The notes beneath the pieces were generated by a model. The model saw only the letters and a list, made by a program, of their open reading frames with translations. It ran no database searches and had not been told where the DNA came from. A stretch of 64,000 bases of DNA from Chitinophaga niastensis (GTDB taxonomy: Bacteria; Bacteroidota; Bacteroidia; Chitinophagales; Chitinophagaceae): NCBI RefSeq assembly GCF_003014755.1, contig NZ_PYAW01000009.1, forward strand, positions 62,001-126,000, in the 5' to 3' direction. Below are positions 26,894 to 35,914 of this stretch, one piece after another; position 1 is the first letter of the stretch, and the number at the start of each line of letters is the position of its first letter. Position numbers and translations under genes: made by a program.

Positions 26894-29800
26894 CTATTTA
26901 ACCACTTTCACCGAATAGTGTTTAATACCATGGGAGATATCAATCACATAAAATCCGGGTAATAATGCAGACAGATTATTTAACTGTAATGCATTTGCCC
27001 CTTTTGTTACATGCCCAGTCTGTTGTTTCATCATAGCACCATTAAGGTTATAAAGACGAACCATTACCGGACCTTCAACAGTTGATTGATAGCTGATATT
27101 GATCCTGTCTGTAAAAGGACTGGTAGCCGTTAAAGAAGTAGCAGCAAGCAAAGGTTTTTCCTGTAAGGCAGTGCCTGCGGTTACTTTCACGGTATAGTCC
27201 TCTACTTCTCCCTGGTAATTGTCAATGCCGCAAGGTGTCACATTACTGCCATAACCCATCCGCACACGTAATAATGTAGACCCTGTTTTTGCGTTGGCAG
27301 GTACTGTAATCGTTTGTTTAAATGGACCACTGCCACGCTTCACAAATATTTTTTCTGTAGCATCGTCGAGTTGTTTATCACCATTCCAGTCAACCCAGGC
27401 GGCCACAGATATATCCGGCCAGGATTCAATACCCAGATTGATTTCCAGTTGATATGATTGCCCGGCTGTTACAGTAGCAGATTGCGCGGTGAAATCTCTG
27501 TAGCCATCCCACTGTGATGAATTATCGAGGTTGGCTAAACGGACGCGCGTGATGCTGTTATAGTTCAGCAAAGTACTGGCAGGGCAGTAGTCCTGCGCAT
27601 TTACAGCAGAATCTACCGGCTCTGTCATTTGCCCGGCTCTGATGCTGCCCCCGGGAAGGGTATTGTATGCATAGTCCATCAACGTATATCCGAGACCGCT
27701 AGGCGATACTTTAAATCTGAACCAGCCATAGTAAGTATCTCCACGGGTGGTAAAAGTGAAGCCGGCATAACCTGTCTGGCCTTTCCATACAGTATAGGCA
27801 GCGTTGCTAAGAATATGTTCATCCGGAAAAGGTGCTCCCGGTACAAAGTTAGACGTATCACTGATATTGGTATTGGCCGGCAGCAGGGCTATGTTCCGGG
27901 TGTTACCCTTGCAAACCATTGGCTTATTATAGGTTTCCAACCTTAGCTTCCCGGTATCCGCCCATAATCCGTAATTCGCATCATTAATACTATCCACCAG
28001 GAAATAAAACCAGGTATGGGTAGGATTAACGGTAAAGACGGTATCATTTACTTTTACATATTTGATCTTATATGGATCCCGGAAATTAATGCTGATCTGT
28101 TTGTTGGCATTATCTACTGTCTGGTTGTTGCTAAAGGCCGCCGGTAATAGGTTTACGGTAAAGCTAGTGTTATCGGCCACATTGTTGCTGGAGGCTTTGC
28201 CCGTAAATGTTAAATGTGCCGTAGTATTATTGAGTGCAGTCAGTTGTACACCCAGTCCGGCCGGCAGGTTACTGACTGTATAATGAACACCAGGTGTAAA
28301 GTTGCCGGAACTAATCGCAAAAGTGCTACCCAGTGCAGCTACTTCCACGGTATCTGTAATGCTGCCATCATTGGCTTTGGCTTCATAAACTTGCGAGGCA
28401 GACCATGAAAGCGTGGAGGAGCCTGCATCTCCTGCTGCGATGCTACCATTGGGAGCTTCATTCCAGGCATAGTCTTTTATGGTGTAACTGCTGCCATCAG
28501 CAGCCACAGTTATACGTATCCAGCCATAACGCGGCTTTCCGTTAATACTGAATTTCACGCCGATAAAACCTGTTTGGCCCGCCCATTTCGTATAGGCATT
28601 ACTGTAAATGTCAAGTTCATCCGGGTAGTCGCCACCATTAACAAAAGAAGAGTTGCCTCCAATTATGGTATTTGCAACCAGCGGGGAGATATTATGTGTA
28701 ACGCCCTCACATACTGCTGCCTTCTTGTATGTTTCCAATCGTAATTTTCCGTTGTCAAACCATCCGCCGAATGTTGCATCTCCCACACCAAAACTGAAAT
28801 ACGTCCATGTACTGGAAGTATTGACCACAATATTAGGAAGATTACCATAAACGATCTTGTACGGATCCACGAAGTGAATACCTAATGTAATAAGACCTGA
28901 GCGATACAATGTACTTACCCCTCCCTGTACAGCGGCGTCCAGAAACGTCAGCTTTATGTTGTCTGTATTATCGACAACATTATTTTGAGTAGCCTTGCCA
29001 TTAAATGACAGCACGGCGGTAGTATCATTAACAACCTGGATAACTGTCCCCAGGCCTGCAGGTAAATTTTGTACCGTAAAGTGGCTGCCCTGAGTCATGT
29101 AGCCGCTGCTGAAAGCAAATTTTGCGCCTCCCATCATTCTTAGTGTATCCGTTACCGTTACACTTCCATCATTCGCATCACTTTCGGTAAAAATGGAGAA
29201 ACCAGGCACAATCCTTTTGGATAAATTAGACAATAACGTAGCGGCAAGATTAGCTGCTGACCATAGATTACTACGATGTGCCACCGTATCATTCAGCGCC
29301 GCCATCATACGGTCTTTCTGGCCGTTGGTAAACATTTTGGTGCAGGAAGAATAGTCCATATAATTTTCAACGTTGGCCACAACGCCGCACCAGTTGGCAC
29401 TTAAATTACAACCGCCGAAGTTCGACTGTGTAGGCGGGGTATCATCAATATAATCACCGGGTGCATTACAGCCATTCTCAAAAGTATGCCACAGGTTAAG
29501 GTAGTGACCTACTTCATGCGTGAGTACGCGTTTCATATTCGGGTAACCGTTTTCAGAACAGCCAACCCCGGGCGCACCAAGATAACGCCAGTTATACATC
29601 ACGCCATCCAGGTGATTATCAGCCACCCAATTATCCGGCAGGTAAGTCCAGCCGGAATTATTAAATACGCCCTTCTGCTCTACTTCACTCACAATCCAGA
29701 TATTCAGGTATTTCTCACAAGGCCACCAGGAAATACTTTTTACCGCAGCACCGGAACCATCCGGGGAGCGGCCATCCAGATCATTGTAATGATAAGTAAC

Positions 29801-30268
29801 ACCGTTGGTAGGGTTACCTTGCGGATCTATATCAGCAAGACGGAAAGTGATATGCAGATTGGCTGCCAGCCCAATAAACCGGGGATCAATCTGAGAGTAG
29901 TCAGCATTCTGCAGATTATAATCCTGGTTAAGGATCTCCATGGCAGAACGGATTTGCTCTATCGTTACTTTATAAGGATTTACCGGATCATTGATATGAA
30001 ATACCACCGGTATGGTATACTGTACAGGTTGTGCAGTTTGCGCAACCCGCTGCTGGCGCAGATTAGCAATGAATTTTTTGATGTTGGCTTCCTGATTGCC
30101 GGCTGCTATTTTGGTGGCAGGATGCTGTTTGTATAATTCCAGCATAACCCGGGAAGAAGCACAATGGTCCGGCAAGGGCGCCTCCGGTACCTTTTGCTGC
30201 GCCGCAGACCCTATACTGACGGTCAGGCATAGCAATAGCCCTATTATCTTTTTGGATAATTGTAACAT
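26894..30268 (-). CDS. M43 family zinc metalloprotease with T9SS type A sorting domain
   Basis: Secreted protease of 1124 residues. The signal peptide (1 to about 23) is followed by a pro-region and a pappalysin-type M43 catalytic domain (about 84-340) with H251-E-V-G-H255-x5-H261 and a Met-turn (NYMDY, about 302). Two tandem repeats of about 260 residues follow (about 354-614 and 622-880), each containing NDGS..TDT, NLPAGLG, DPYKI and GKLRLETY. Next is a GEVED domain (about 900-1035, WVDWNGDKQLDD and GEVEDYTV), then a C-terminal type A sorting domain (VRLYNLNGAM to the end, YSVKVVK) that should send it through the type IX system. It is convergent with the regulator gene. Nothing nearby suggests its substrate. 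Confidence 0.92.
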   Translation of the reverse strand: MLQLSKKIIGLLLCLTVSIGSAAQQKVPEAPLPDHCASSRVMLELYKQHPATKIAAGNQEANIKKFIANLRQQRVAQTAQPVQYTIPVVFHINDPVNPYKVTIEQIRSAMEILNQDYNLQNADYSQIDPRFIGLAANLHITFRLADIDPQGNPTNGVTYHYNDLDGRSPDGSGAAVKSISWWPCEKYLNIWIVSEVEQKGVFNNSGWTYLPDNWVADNHLDGVMYNWRYLGAPGVGCSENGYPNMKRVLTHEVGHYLNLWHTFENGCNAPGDYIDDTPPTQSNFGGCNLSANWCGVVANVENYMDYSSCTKMFTNGQKDRMMAALNDTVAHRSNLWSAANLAATLLSNLSKRIVPGFSIFTESDANDGSVTVTDTLRMMGGAKFAFSSGYMTQGSHFTVQNLPAGLGTVIQVVNDTTAVLSFNGKATQNNVVDNTDNIKLTFLDAAVQGGVSTLYRSGLITLGIHFVDPYKIVYGNLPNIVVNTSSTWTYFSFGVGDATFGGWFDNGKLRLETYKKAAVCEGVTHNISPLVANTIIGGNSSFVNGGDYPDELDIYSNAYTKWAGQTGFIGVKFSINGKPRYGWIRITVAADGSSYTIKDYAWNEAPNGSIAAGDAGSSTLSWSASQVYEAKANDGSITDTVEVAALGSTFAISSGNFTPGVHYTVSNLPAGLGVQLTALNNTTAHLTFTGKASSNNVADNTSFTVNLLPAAFSNNQTVDNANKQISINFRDPYKIKYVKVNDTVFTVNPTHTWFYFLVDSINDANYGLWADTGKLRLETYNKPMVCKGNTRNIALLPANTNISDTSNFVPGAPFPDEHILSNAAYTVWKGQTGYAGFTFTTRGDTYYGWFRFKVSPSGLGYTLMDYAYNTLPGGSIRAGQMTEPVDSAVNAQDYCPASTLLNYNSITRVRLANLDNSSQWDGYRDFTAQSATVTAGQSYQLEINLGIESWPDISVAAWVDWNGDKQLDDATEKIFVKRGSGPFKQTITVPANAKTGSTLLRVRMGYGSNVTPCGIDNYQGEVEDYTVKVTAGTALQEKPLLAATSLTATSPFTDRINISYQSTVEGPVMVRLYNLNGAMMKQQTGHVTKGANALQLNNLSALLPGFYVIDISHGIKHYSVKVVK

Positions 30269-30833
30269 AAAACAGGTTTAAAATATTGACATAAGTGTGA
30301 TTACAGGTAGCGGTATGCTACGAGCAGCAATAAAAAAAAACGTAGGATGAGGCAACAGATAATTGTAAGAAAATATAGCTGTACGCGCTCAGGGTGGTGT
30401 TGTGAGGGTGGTTATCTCATTAGACTGTTTTTGGTGATGAAATGATTGTTCAGATAATGGTATTATTGATTATAGTGGCCTGCAGGGCGGAGAAGATTCA
30501 TTACGGTCGATCTGATATTCTTTTGGTTTCATAATATGGTGTTCACTGAATATTCCATAGAAAAGAGTACATAGGTGCTCGTCACAGTAATTGCTATGGA
30601 TTGCTACAACACGAATTTAACATATAGCCTGGTAGCTGCATATGCAGGAATTGATTACTTCTTTGCCGATATTAACCTTGTTGATTATTTTATTAACATA
30701 GGAATGCTAATTATATCCTGACTATGAATGATTATATGCCGGCATAATAAATGAGTGATGATTTTTAAAAATAATGCTAGCATCGCTCATACAAAATATA
30801 TAAATTACGCAAACTAATTTTATACCTTTTACG
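30269..30833. other. Long intergenic region upstream of the GH27 gene
   Basis: 565 AT-rich bases between divergent genes. No coding frame is convincing. The part next to the GH27 gene holds a 12-base palindrome and a hairpin (listed separately). The rest shows no pattern that I can interpret. Confidence 0.5.
30735..30830 (+). promoter_or_regulatory. Palindrome, hairpin and -7-like box before the GH27 gene
   Basis: TATGCCGGCATA (30735-30746) is a perfect 12-base palindrome. ATGAGTGATG (30751-30760) pairs with CATCGCTCAT (30781-30790) with one G-T wobble around a 20-base loop. TACCTTTT (30823-30830) resembles the -7 box and ends three bases before the start codon. Together they look like an operator region for a tightly controlled, nearly leaderless transcript. 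Confidence 0.4.
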
Positions 30834-32204
30834 ATGGATTCGAGAAGAGACTTTATAAAAAAATCAGCATTATTGGCAGGTGCAGCCGGGCTTTCAGGTA
30901 TGCTGCCATTCTCCGTTCAAAAAGCATTTGCTGATAGGGGAAACCCTTTACTGGCATCTGTACCTCCTATGGGATGGAATACTTATGATTGTTTCCAGGG
31001 GGCAGCAAACGAAGATATAATAAAACAAATAGCGGATTATATGGTCAGCTCAGGGATGAAGGATGCTGGTTATGTATACGTAATTCTTGATGCTGAATGG
31101 TATCAGGATAATACCACCAGGACTAACGCCTGGGATAAATATGGGCGGCTTATACCTGATATCACTAAGTTCCCGTCATCTGCCAATGGTAATGGTTTTA
31201 AGCCCCTGGCAGATTATATACATAGTAAAGGGTTAAAATTTGGGTTCCATATTTTCAGAGGCATGTTTAAGGATATATATAATGCTAATCCACCTGTCAA
31301 GGGAACTACTTATCATACAAAAAATGTAACGGATACAAGTAATGTAAGTTCCTGGTGTATCTATAACTATGGTTTAAATATGAAGCACCCGGGTGCTCAG
31401 GCCTATATTGATGCGCAATTTGAGTTGTATAACCAATGGGGTATAGATTTCCTCAAAATTGATGATTTAGTGGACCCTTACGAAAGCCTTGAGGTTAGCG
31501 GTTATCATACCGGGAGAGCAAAATTGAAACGACCTATCTTAATAAGTGGTTCGCCTGGGGGAGGTCCTAATTTACAGCATGCGGCCAATTTGCAGAACAA
31601 CATGGAAATGTGGAGAGTAACTTCAGACGTATGGGATCATTGGAATGATATATATAAGCAGTTTGATAGTGCAAGAGATTGGGCCCCTTATACTAAAAAT
31701 GGTACATGGGCTGATCTTGATATGCTTCCATTCGGGCAGCTGAGGGATAATTGGGGCCCGGATCCGGGAAAAGTAATTTGGACAAAGCTGACGAACGATG
31801 AAGTAAAAACGTGTATGACGCTTCATTGTATATCGCGGTCACCTTTAATCATGGGTGGTGATGTAAGAGCAAATGATGCGTTTACATTAGATGTGTTGAT
31901 AAACAGGGATGCCCTGGATGCAAATAAAAATGGATCGAAGCAAAGAGAAATTTATGGGGATGCTTCAACAAGAAAGTGGATAAGTACAGTACACGGCACT
32001 AATATTAAATACCTGGCGATATTCAATACAGGACTCACCTCACGCGTTATTGATCAGGGTTTGGTAGATATTGGTTTTCCGGAAGGTGCCCTTGTAAAAG
32101 ATATATGGAATAAATCTGAATCAGGTAAAATAACCGGAACGTTTTCCCCCACAATTCCTGCACATGGAGTAGGATTTTATAAGTTAGATTCCCCGGATAT
32201 ATAG
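30834..32204 (+). CDS. GH27 family alpha-galactosidase-like enzyme, Tat-exported
   Basis: Exported glycosidase of 456 residues. It starts with a twin-arginine signal (SRRDFIKKSALLAGAAG), so it should fold in the cytoplasm and cross by Tat. The catalytic barrel opens with PPMGWNTYDCF, the GH27 hallmark. The nucleophile is probably Asp210 (FLKIDDLVD) and the acid/base Asp265 (WRVTSDVWDHW). A C-terminal beta domain follows (about 370-456). GH27 includes alpha-galactosidase, alpha-N-acetylgalactosaminidase and beta-L-arabinopyranosidase; the DAEWYQDN and long DVWDHWND segments differ from the classic alpha-galactosidases, so the substrate is open. It lies between the two Sus-like cassettes, transcribed on its own. 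Confidence 0.9.
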   Translation: MDSRRDFIKKSALLAGAAGLSGMLPFSVQKAFADRGNPLLASVPPMGWNTYDCFQGAANEDIIKQIADYMVSSGMKDAGYVYVILDAEWYQDNTTRTNAWDKYGRLIPDITKFPSSANGNGFKPLADYIHSKGLKFGFHIFRGMFKDIYNANPPVKGTTYHTKNVTDTSNVSSWCIYNYGLNMKHPGAQAYIDAQFELYNQWGIDFLKIDDLVDPYESLEVSGYHTGRAKLKRPILISGSPGGGPNLQHAANLQNNMEMWRVTSDVWDHWNDIYKQFDSARDWAPYTKNGTWADLDMLPFGQLRDNWGPDPGKVIWTKLTNDEVKTCMTLHCISRSPLIMGGDVRANDAFTLDVLINRDALDANKNGSKQREIYGDASTRKWISTVHGTNIKYLAIFNTGLTSRVIDQGLVDIGFPEGALVKDIWNKSESGKITGTFSPTIPAHGVGFYKLDSPDI

Positions 32205-32738
32205 TCAACTAAATTCCTGCAACCGGAAATAGTTTTTAACATTGTTGTTAACCCTGATCCCCTTACTCATTTGCCTGTTGATATCTTTATCTGAATGCTA
32301 CGCTCAGTACAGTTCAGGAGAATATTTTATTTGATATACCGAAAAAGGGGTATTGTTTATCTTATACTTTATCTTTTATTTTGCTCTTAAGATGATAGTA
32401 AAAATCAGAACATCATCCCTACAACACTGAAATCATTGCTGCAATTTTAAATCGGGATTTATTAAAAGGAGGGTCGGATAAAATGATAAAATTACCTGTT
32501 TGTAAAACTGCCGGATCAGTTGAGCGAAGCCGGTAGATAGGGTTTGCAATAAATAATTATCTCACACGATATTGTAACTGTATAAAGAAGTTCCCCAGTT
32601 GGTTTTTGTTAAACAAATATAATTACCTGGCTAAATTTCCCGGATCATTTCGGATACATAGAAATATGTTACCGGCAGGGAATGCATTGAAACTTGCGAT
32701 GCAGGTCAGGTAACTATACCAAAAATAAATGATTGTCT
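32205..32738. other. Intergenic region before the surface-protein operon
   Basis: 534 AT-rich bases. A weak hairpin (ATACC near 32336 with GGTAT near 32350, then a T-rich stretch) may end the GH27 transcript. The promoter of the following six-gene operon should be here, but I cannot point to an exact box. No gene is evident. Confidence 0.4.
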
Positions 32739-33422
32739 ATGAGAAAGCTTCACTACTCTGAAAAGCGAATAACTGCAATCTCAAAGCTGCCGATATTACT
32801 TGTACTAATATGCTTCCTTATCAGCCAAAGCAATACATTGATGGCCCAGGTTAAAATTGGTAGTAATCCTACTAATATCAAAAAGGCATCACTATTGGAA
32901 TTAGAGAGTGCCAATCAGGGTTTATTATTGCCCAGGTTGCAGGATACTTCGCTGATCAATCTCTTAAGTCCACCGGATGGAATGCTGATCTATATTATAA
33001 GCCCGGTAAACGGACAACATTTGTATGTACGTCATTATTCAAAATGGATGGAATTGGGAGCTTCCGTTGATAATAGCCTGCAAACGGATACAGCAACGGG
33101 TTTCATTATCCCTATAGCTATCTATCAGGCAGTGGTTTCCACCACTACCTTTCCCGCTTTACCGGCGCCTTATCCGGGAGATGGCCATGTCACCTTTACC
33201 AATAATGAAGTGGTGAAACTGGTATTTACCCTTAAAGGAGCAAAGCCGGGTGATGCCATCGCAGTAACACCATCGGATACTTTTAATGATTCACTATTTA
33301 TAGCGAAGGCAAAAGTAACAGGCAGTGATACTGTTGAAATAACAGTAGTAAATGGTATATCCGCTATAGTTACTCCACCAAGCCTTAGGCTCACGTTGGC
33401 TGTACTCCGCAAAAAATCATAA
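32739..33422 (+). CDS. Secreted protein of unknown function, first gene of surface operon
   Basis: Protein of 227 residues with a signal peptide (hydrophobic core about 18-32, cleavage after LMAQ). The mature start, VKIGSNPTNIKKASLLELES, is followed by GLLLPRLQDTS and GMLIYIISPVNGQHLYVRHY. The 'LLPR..DT' and 'G..Y...N....Y.R....W' pattern is shared with the next two proteins and is common in Bacteroidota surface proteins that resemble fibre proteins. The C-terminal 110 residues look beta-rich. ATG 32739 is preferred over an in-frame TTG six bases earlier. It is the first of six co-directional genes leading to a T9SS type B substrate. I do not recognise a named family. Confidence 0.75.
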   Translation: MRKLHYSEKRITAISKLPILLVLICFLISQSNTLMAQVKIGSNPTNIKKASLLELESANQGLLLPRLQDTSLINLLSPPDGMLIYIISPVNGQHLYVRHYSKWMELGASVDNSLQTDTATGFIIPIAIYQAVVSTTTFPALPAPYPGDGHVTFTNNEVVKLVFTLKGAKPGDAIAVTPSDTFNDSLFIAKAKVTGSDTVEITVVNGISAIVTPPSLRLTLAVLRKKS

Positions 33423-33491
33423 CGCAGGCAACTGTGTATTTTATCTGTAGTGGGTTTAATTATTATTAATGATCAAACAAAATCAAATTTT

Positions 33492-34913
33492 ATGAAATCA
33501 ACATCTATGAAATTGAAACAGCTTTTTTCCCTGTTGATCTTAATAATGGCAGGAATGATGGTAACAGTTACAGTGAAGGCCCAGGTACGTTTTGGCGATA
33601 ATCTTGGTAATCACAAAGCAACTGATACGCTGAGAATGCAAAATAATTTTATTGTAAATGCCAAAGGTGTTGCTATCGGTACGGCTGTAATGGCCAACAA
33701 TAATGTTGCATTGCAGGTAGATGGCAGCAACAGCTCCATACTGATACCGCGTATCACAGATACTACGGCTATCACTACTCCCCTGAACGGTATGATTGTG
33801 TACAACAGCAACAATAATAAATTTTATGTTCGCCAGAATGGTGTTTGGGTAACATTTGCTTCTTCCTCCACTGGCGCGGCAGTCACATCGCTGCTGGCAG
33901 CTGCAGGAGGCAGTGCACCAAACAGCAACGGCTTTTCTCTCAGCCCTGTTTCAGGAACAGGAGATGTAACCATTACATTGCAACCTGCAGATGCAATTAA
34001 TCCCGGTTTGATAACTACAGCAGCACAAACCTTTGGGGGTAATAAAACTTTCAACGGAAATACCATATTCACAGGCACATTAACAGCCAATGGTGCCTCC
34101 TCTTTCAATGGTAATACAAGTGTAACAGGTACCAATACATTCACTGTAGGAACAGGTGCCAGCACGTTGGGTGGTAGTCTTACATTAAGCAATACCGGTA
34201 TAGGCAACTCCGGAGGAATAACGGCAACAGACAGTCTTTTGTTGATGGATGTGTCCAGCGGAGTGGTAAAGAAAACCAATGTGGCGGCCATTACTACGGC
34301 AGCAGGTGCGATAACAACAGTGGGTACTACGGCAGTTACTACCAGTGGTCAGGACGGAAAGGCAATAACGGCAACAGTTACAGGTAATACGCTTCAGCTC
34401 AATATGCAGGGCGCGAATGCTACCAATGCCGGTGTTGTTACTGCCGGTACGCAAGCCTTCAGTGGTGTAAAAACTTTTAATAACAATGTAATTGCGAATG
34501 ATAGTTTGCAGATCAATAACCCCATTGCCAGCACAGCTACTACTGACCTGGTATTGGTAAGAGATGCCAATGGTGTTGTGAAAACAGCTTCCTTTAGTGC
34601 AGGTTTTGTTGCAAAAGATACGGTGGCTATTCCGGCAGGCACTGACGCTAATCTGAATACTTCCGGCAGCAGCACCAATTTTGCAACCACCGTTACATTA
34701 GCCGTTCCGGGTGCAACCACAGATGATGGAATTACGGTTAATTTCCTCAACGCAGATCTGGCCTCCTTTAATACTGCCAGCACAGCTATTGCCATCTTGT
34801 CGGCTGTTGCTACAGGCACCAATACGGTAAAGGTTACCCTGGCAAACTTCGCATCCGGCACTACCACCGCTATTGATGGAAAACGACTGGTGGTAACCTA
34901 CATACACAGGTAG
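33492..34913 (+). CDS. Secreted tail-fibre-like repeat protein
   Basis: Protein of about 473 residues with a signal peptide (cleavage after TVKAQ). The mature N-terminus VRFGDNLGNHKATDTLRMQ is nearly repeated in the next gene's product. It is followed by ILIPRITDTT and GMIVYNSNNNKFYVRQNGVW. The middle is low-complexity, Thr/Asn/Gly-rich, with repeated short units (GGNKTFNGNT, TANGASSFNGNT, TGTNTFTVGTG, AGTQAFSGVKTFNN) like the beta-helical shafts of phage tail fibres or adhesins. A compact C-terminal beta domain ends VVTYIHR. ATG 33492 is chosen because it precedes the signal peptide; the open frame reaches back to GTG 33450. It probably forms an extended surface structure, which is inference from repeats and context. 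Confidence 0.75.
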   Translation: MKSTSMKLKQLFSLLILIMAGMMVTVTVKAQVRFGDNLGNHKATDTLRMQNNFIVNAKGVAIGTAVMANNNVALQVDGSNSSILIPRITDTTAITTPLNGMIVYNSNNNKFYVRQNGVWVTFASSSTGAAVTSLLAAAGGSAPNSNGFSLSPVSGTGDVTITLQPADAINPGLITTAAQTFGGNKTFNGNTIFTGTLTANGASSFNGNTSVTGTNTFTVGTGASTLGGSLTLSNTGIGNSGGITATDSLLLMDVSSGVVKKTNVAAITTAAGAITTVGTTAVTTSGQDGKAITATVTGNTLQLNMQGANATNAGVVTAGTQAFSGVKTFNNNVIANDSLQINNPIASTATTDLVLVRDANGVVKTASFSAGFVAKDTVAIPAGTDANLNTSGSSTNFATTVTLAVPGATTDDGITVNFLNADLASFNTASTAIAILSAVATGTNTVKVTLANFASGTTTAIDGKRLVVTYIHR

Positions 34914-34915
34914 TC

Positions 34916-35890
34916 ATGAAAGGGCGAAAAAGTTCTGCAAAACTAAATATGGAAGTTATGCGCATTTTTATAAAGCAATGGCTGATGACGGTAGTTTTAT
35001 CTGTAACGGGCATGATCTGTTTTGGGCAGAATATAAAGATGGGCGATAACCTGGGTAATCATAAAGCCACAGACAGCCTGCGCATGCAGGGTAAACCCAT
35101 AGACAGCGCAAGTGCAATAGGAGTAGGGATTTATGCACCTAACAGTAAGGCACTGCTGGATCTTACATCTCCTGCCGGTGCTGGTAATGGAAAAGGATTA
35201 TTGCTGCCGCGTATAACCGATACTACCGGTATCGCCAATCCTGTACCTGCAGGAATGATGATCTACAGCGCCAGTGATGGAAAAGTGTATTATCATGACC
35301 AGGTACGCTGGGTACAGAATTTAGCATCTTCGTTTGTTAAGAAAACAAGCAACACATATGTACTTACACAAAACACCGGTGGTAGCAGTACATCAGCCGG
35401 TACTTATCTGGGCCTTGCAAGCGCAAGTACTATCAGTAACAGTGCTACTTACAACAGAAACGGTTATTATGGATTGTCTGAGTTACAGATCCAGGTGGCT
35501 GCGGGGCAGGTCTGTACTTTTGAATATTACCTGCCGGTTACTACCGTTGGATTGATTAATCCCAGTTATCCTGTCACTGGTACTACAGCTGTAGAAGGCA
35601 ATGTAGGGTTTCAGGGAGTATCCTCTGCTGATGTTTTTTCCGCCTGTGTTTATGAGCCAACTGGCGGCGGTATCAATGCTGTGATCACAGGCACTATACT
35701 TAATAATATACTTCCCATGCAGGGGCAGATGGATGGAACCCCTGGCTACATTGCTTATTTCATTAAGGTTTCAGGCGTGTTTAAGCCGGTGGCTAATGCT
35801 ACATTAACGCTTGCTGTAGCAAATGATTATCCGGGAGATTGGCCCATTGCTTATTTAGCCGGAGCTACAGTTACTTATATCCTGAATTGA
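34916..35890 (+). CDS. Secreted protein of unknown function, paralogous N-terminus
   Basis: Protein of 324 residues with a signal peptide (hydrophobic about 18-36, cleavage near CFGQ). The mature start IKMGDNLGNHKATDSLRMQ almost matches the preceding protein, followed by GLLLPRITDTTG and GMMIYSASDGKVYYHDQVRW. The C-terminal 210 residues are a different, beta-rich domain ending VTYILN. It begins two bases after the previous stop, so the two are translated together. ATG 34949 is an alternative start. No family is recognised; a shared N-terminal module with different C-terminal domains suggests parts of one surface assembly. Confidence 0.75.
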   Translation: MKGRKSSAKLNMEVMRIFIKQWLMTVVLSVTGMICFGQNIKMGDNLGNHKATDSLRMQGKPIDSASAIGVGIYAPNSKALLDLTSPAGAGNGKGLLLPRITDTTGIANPVPAGMMIYSASDGKVYYHDQVRWVQNLASSFVKKTSNTYVLTQNTGGSSTSAGTYLGLASASTISNSATYNRNGYYGLSELQIQVAAGQVCTFEYYLPVTTVGLINPSYPVTGTTAVEGNVGFQGVSSADVFSACVYEPTGGGINAVITGTILNNILPMQGQMDGTPGYIAYFIKVSGVFKPVANATLTLAVANDYPGDWPIAYLAGATVTYILN

Positions 35891-35914
35891 GTAATACACC
35901 AATTAAGCAGCAGC

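Noticed and set aside
29486..30136. Open frame of 216 codons on the plus strand
   Set aside because: It lies antisense inside the M43 protease gene, whose protein has clear domains; the plus-strand translation shows no recognisable pattern.
33900..34500. CRISPR-like repeats
   Set aside because: The short repeats are in frame within a coding sequence, vary in length and spacing, and encode fibre-like units.
33492..34913. Tail-fibre-like repeats as sign of a prophage
   Set aside because: No phage structural, replication or lysis genes are nearby; the protein has a signal peptide and lies in a T9SS-linked operon.
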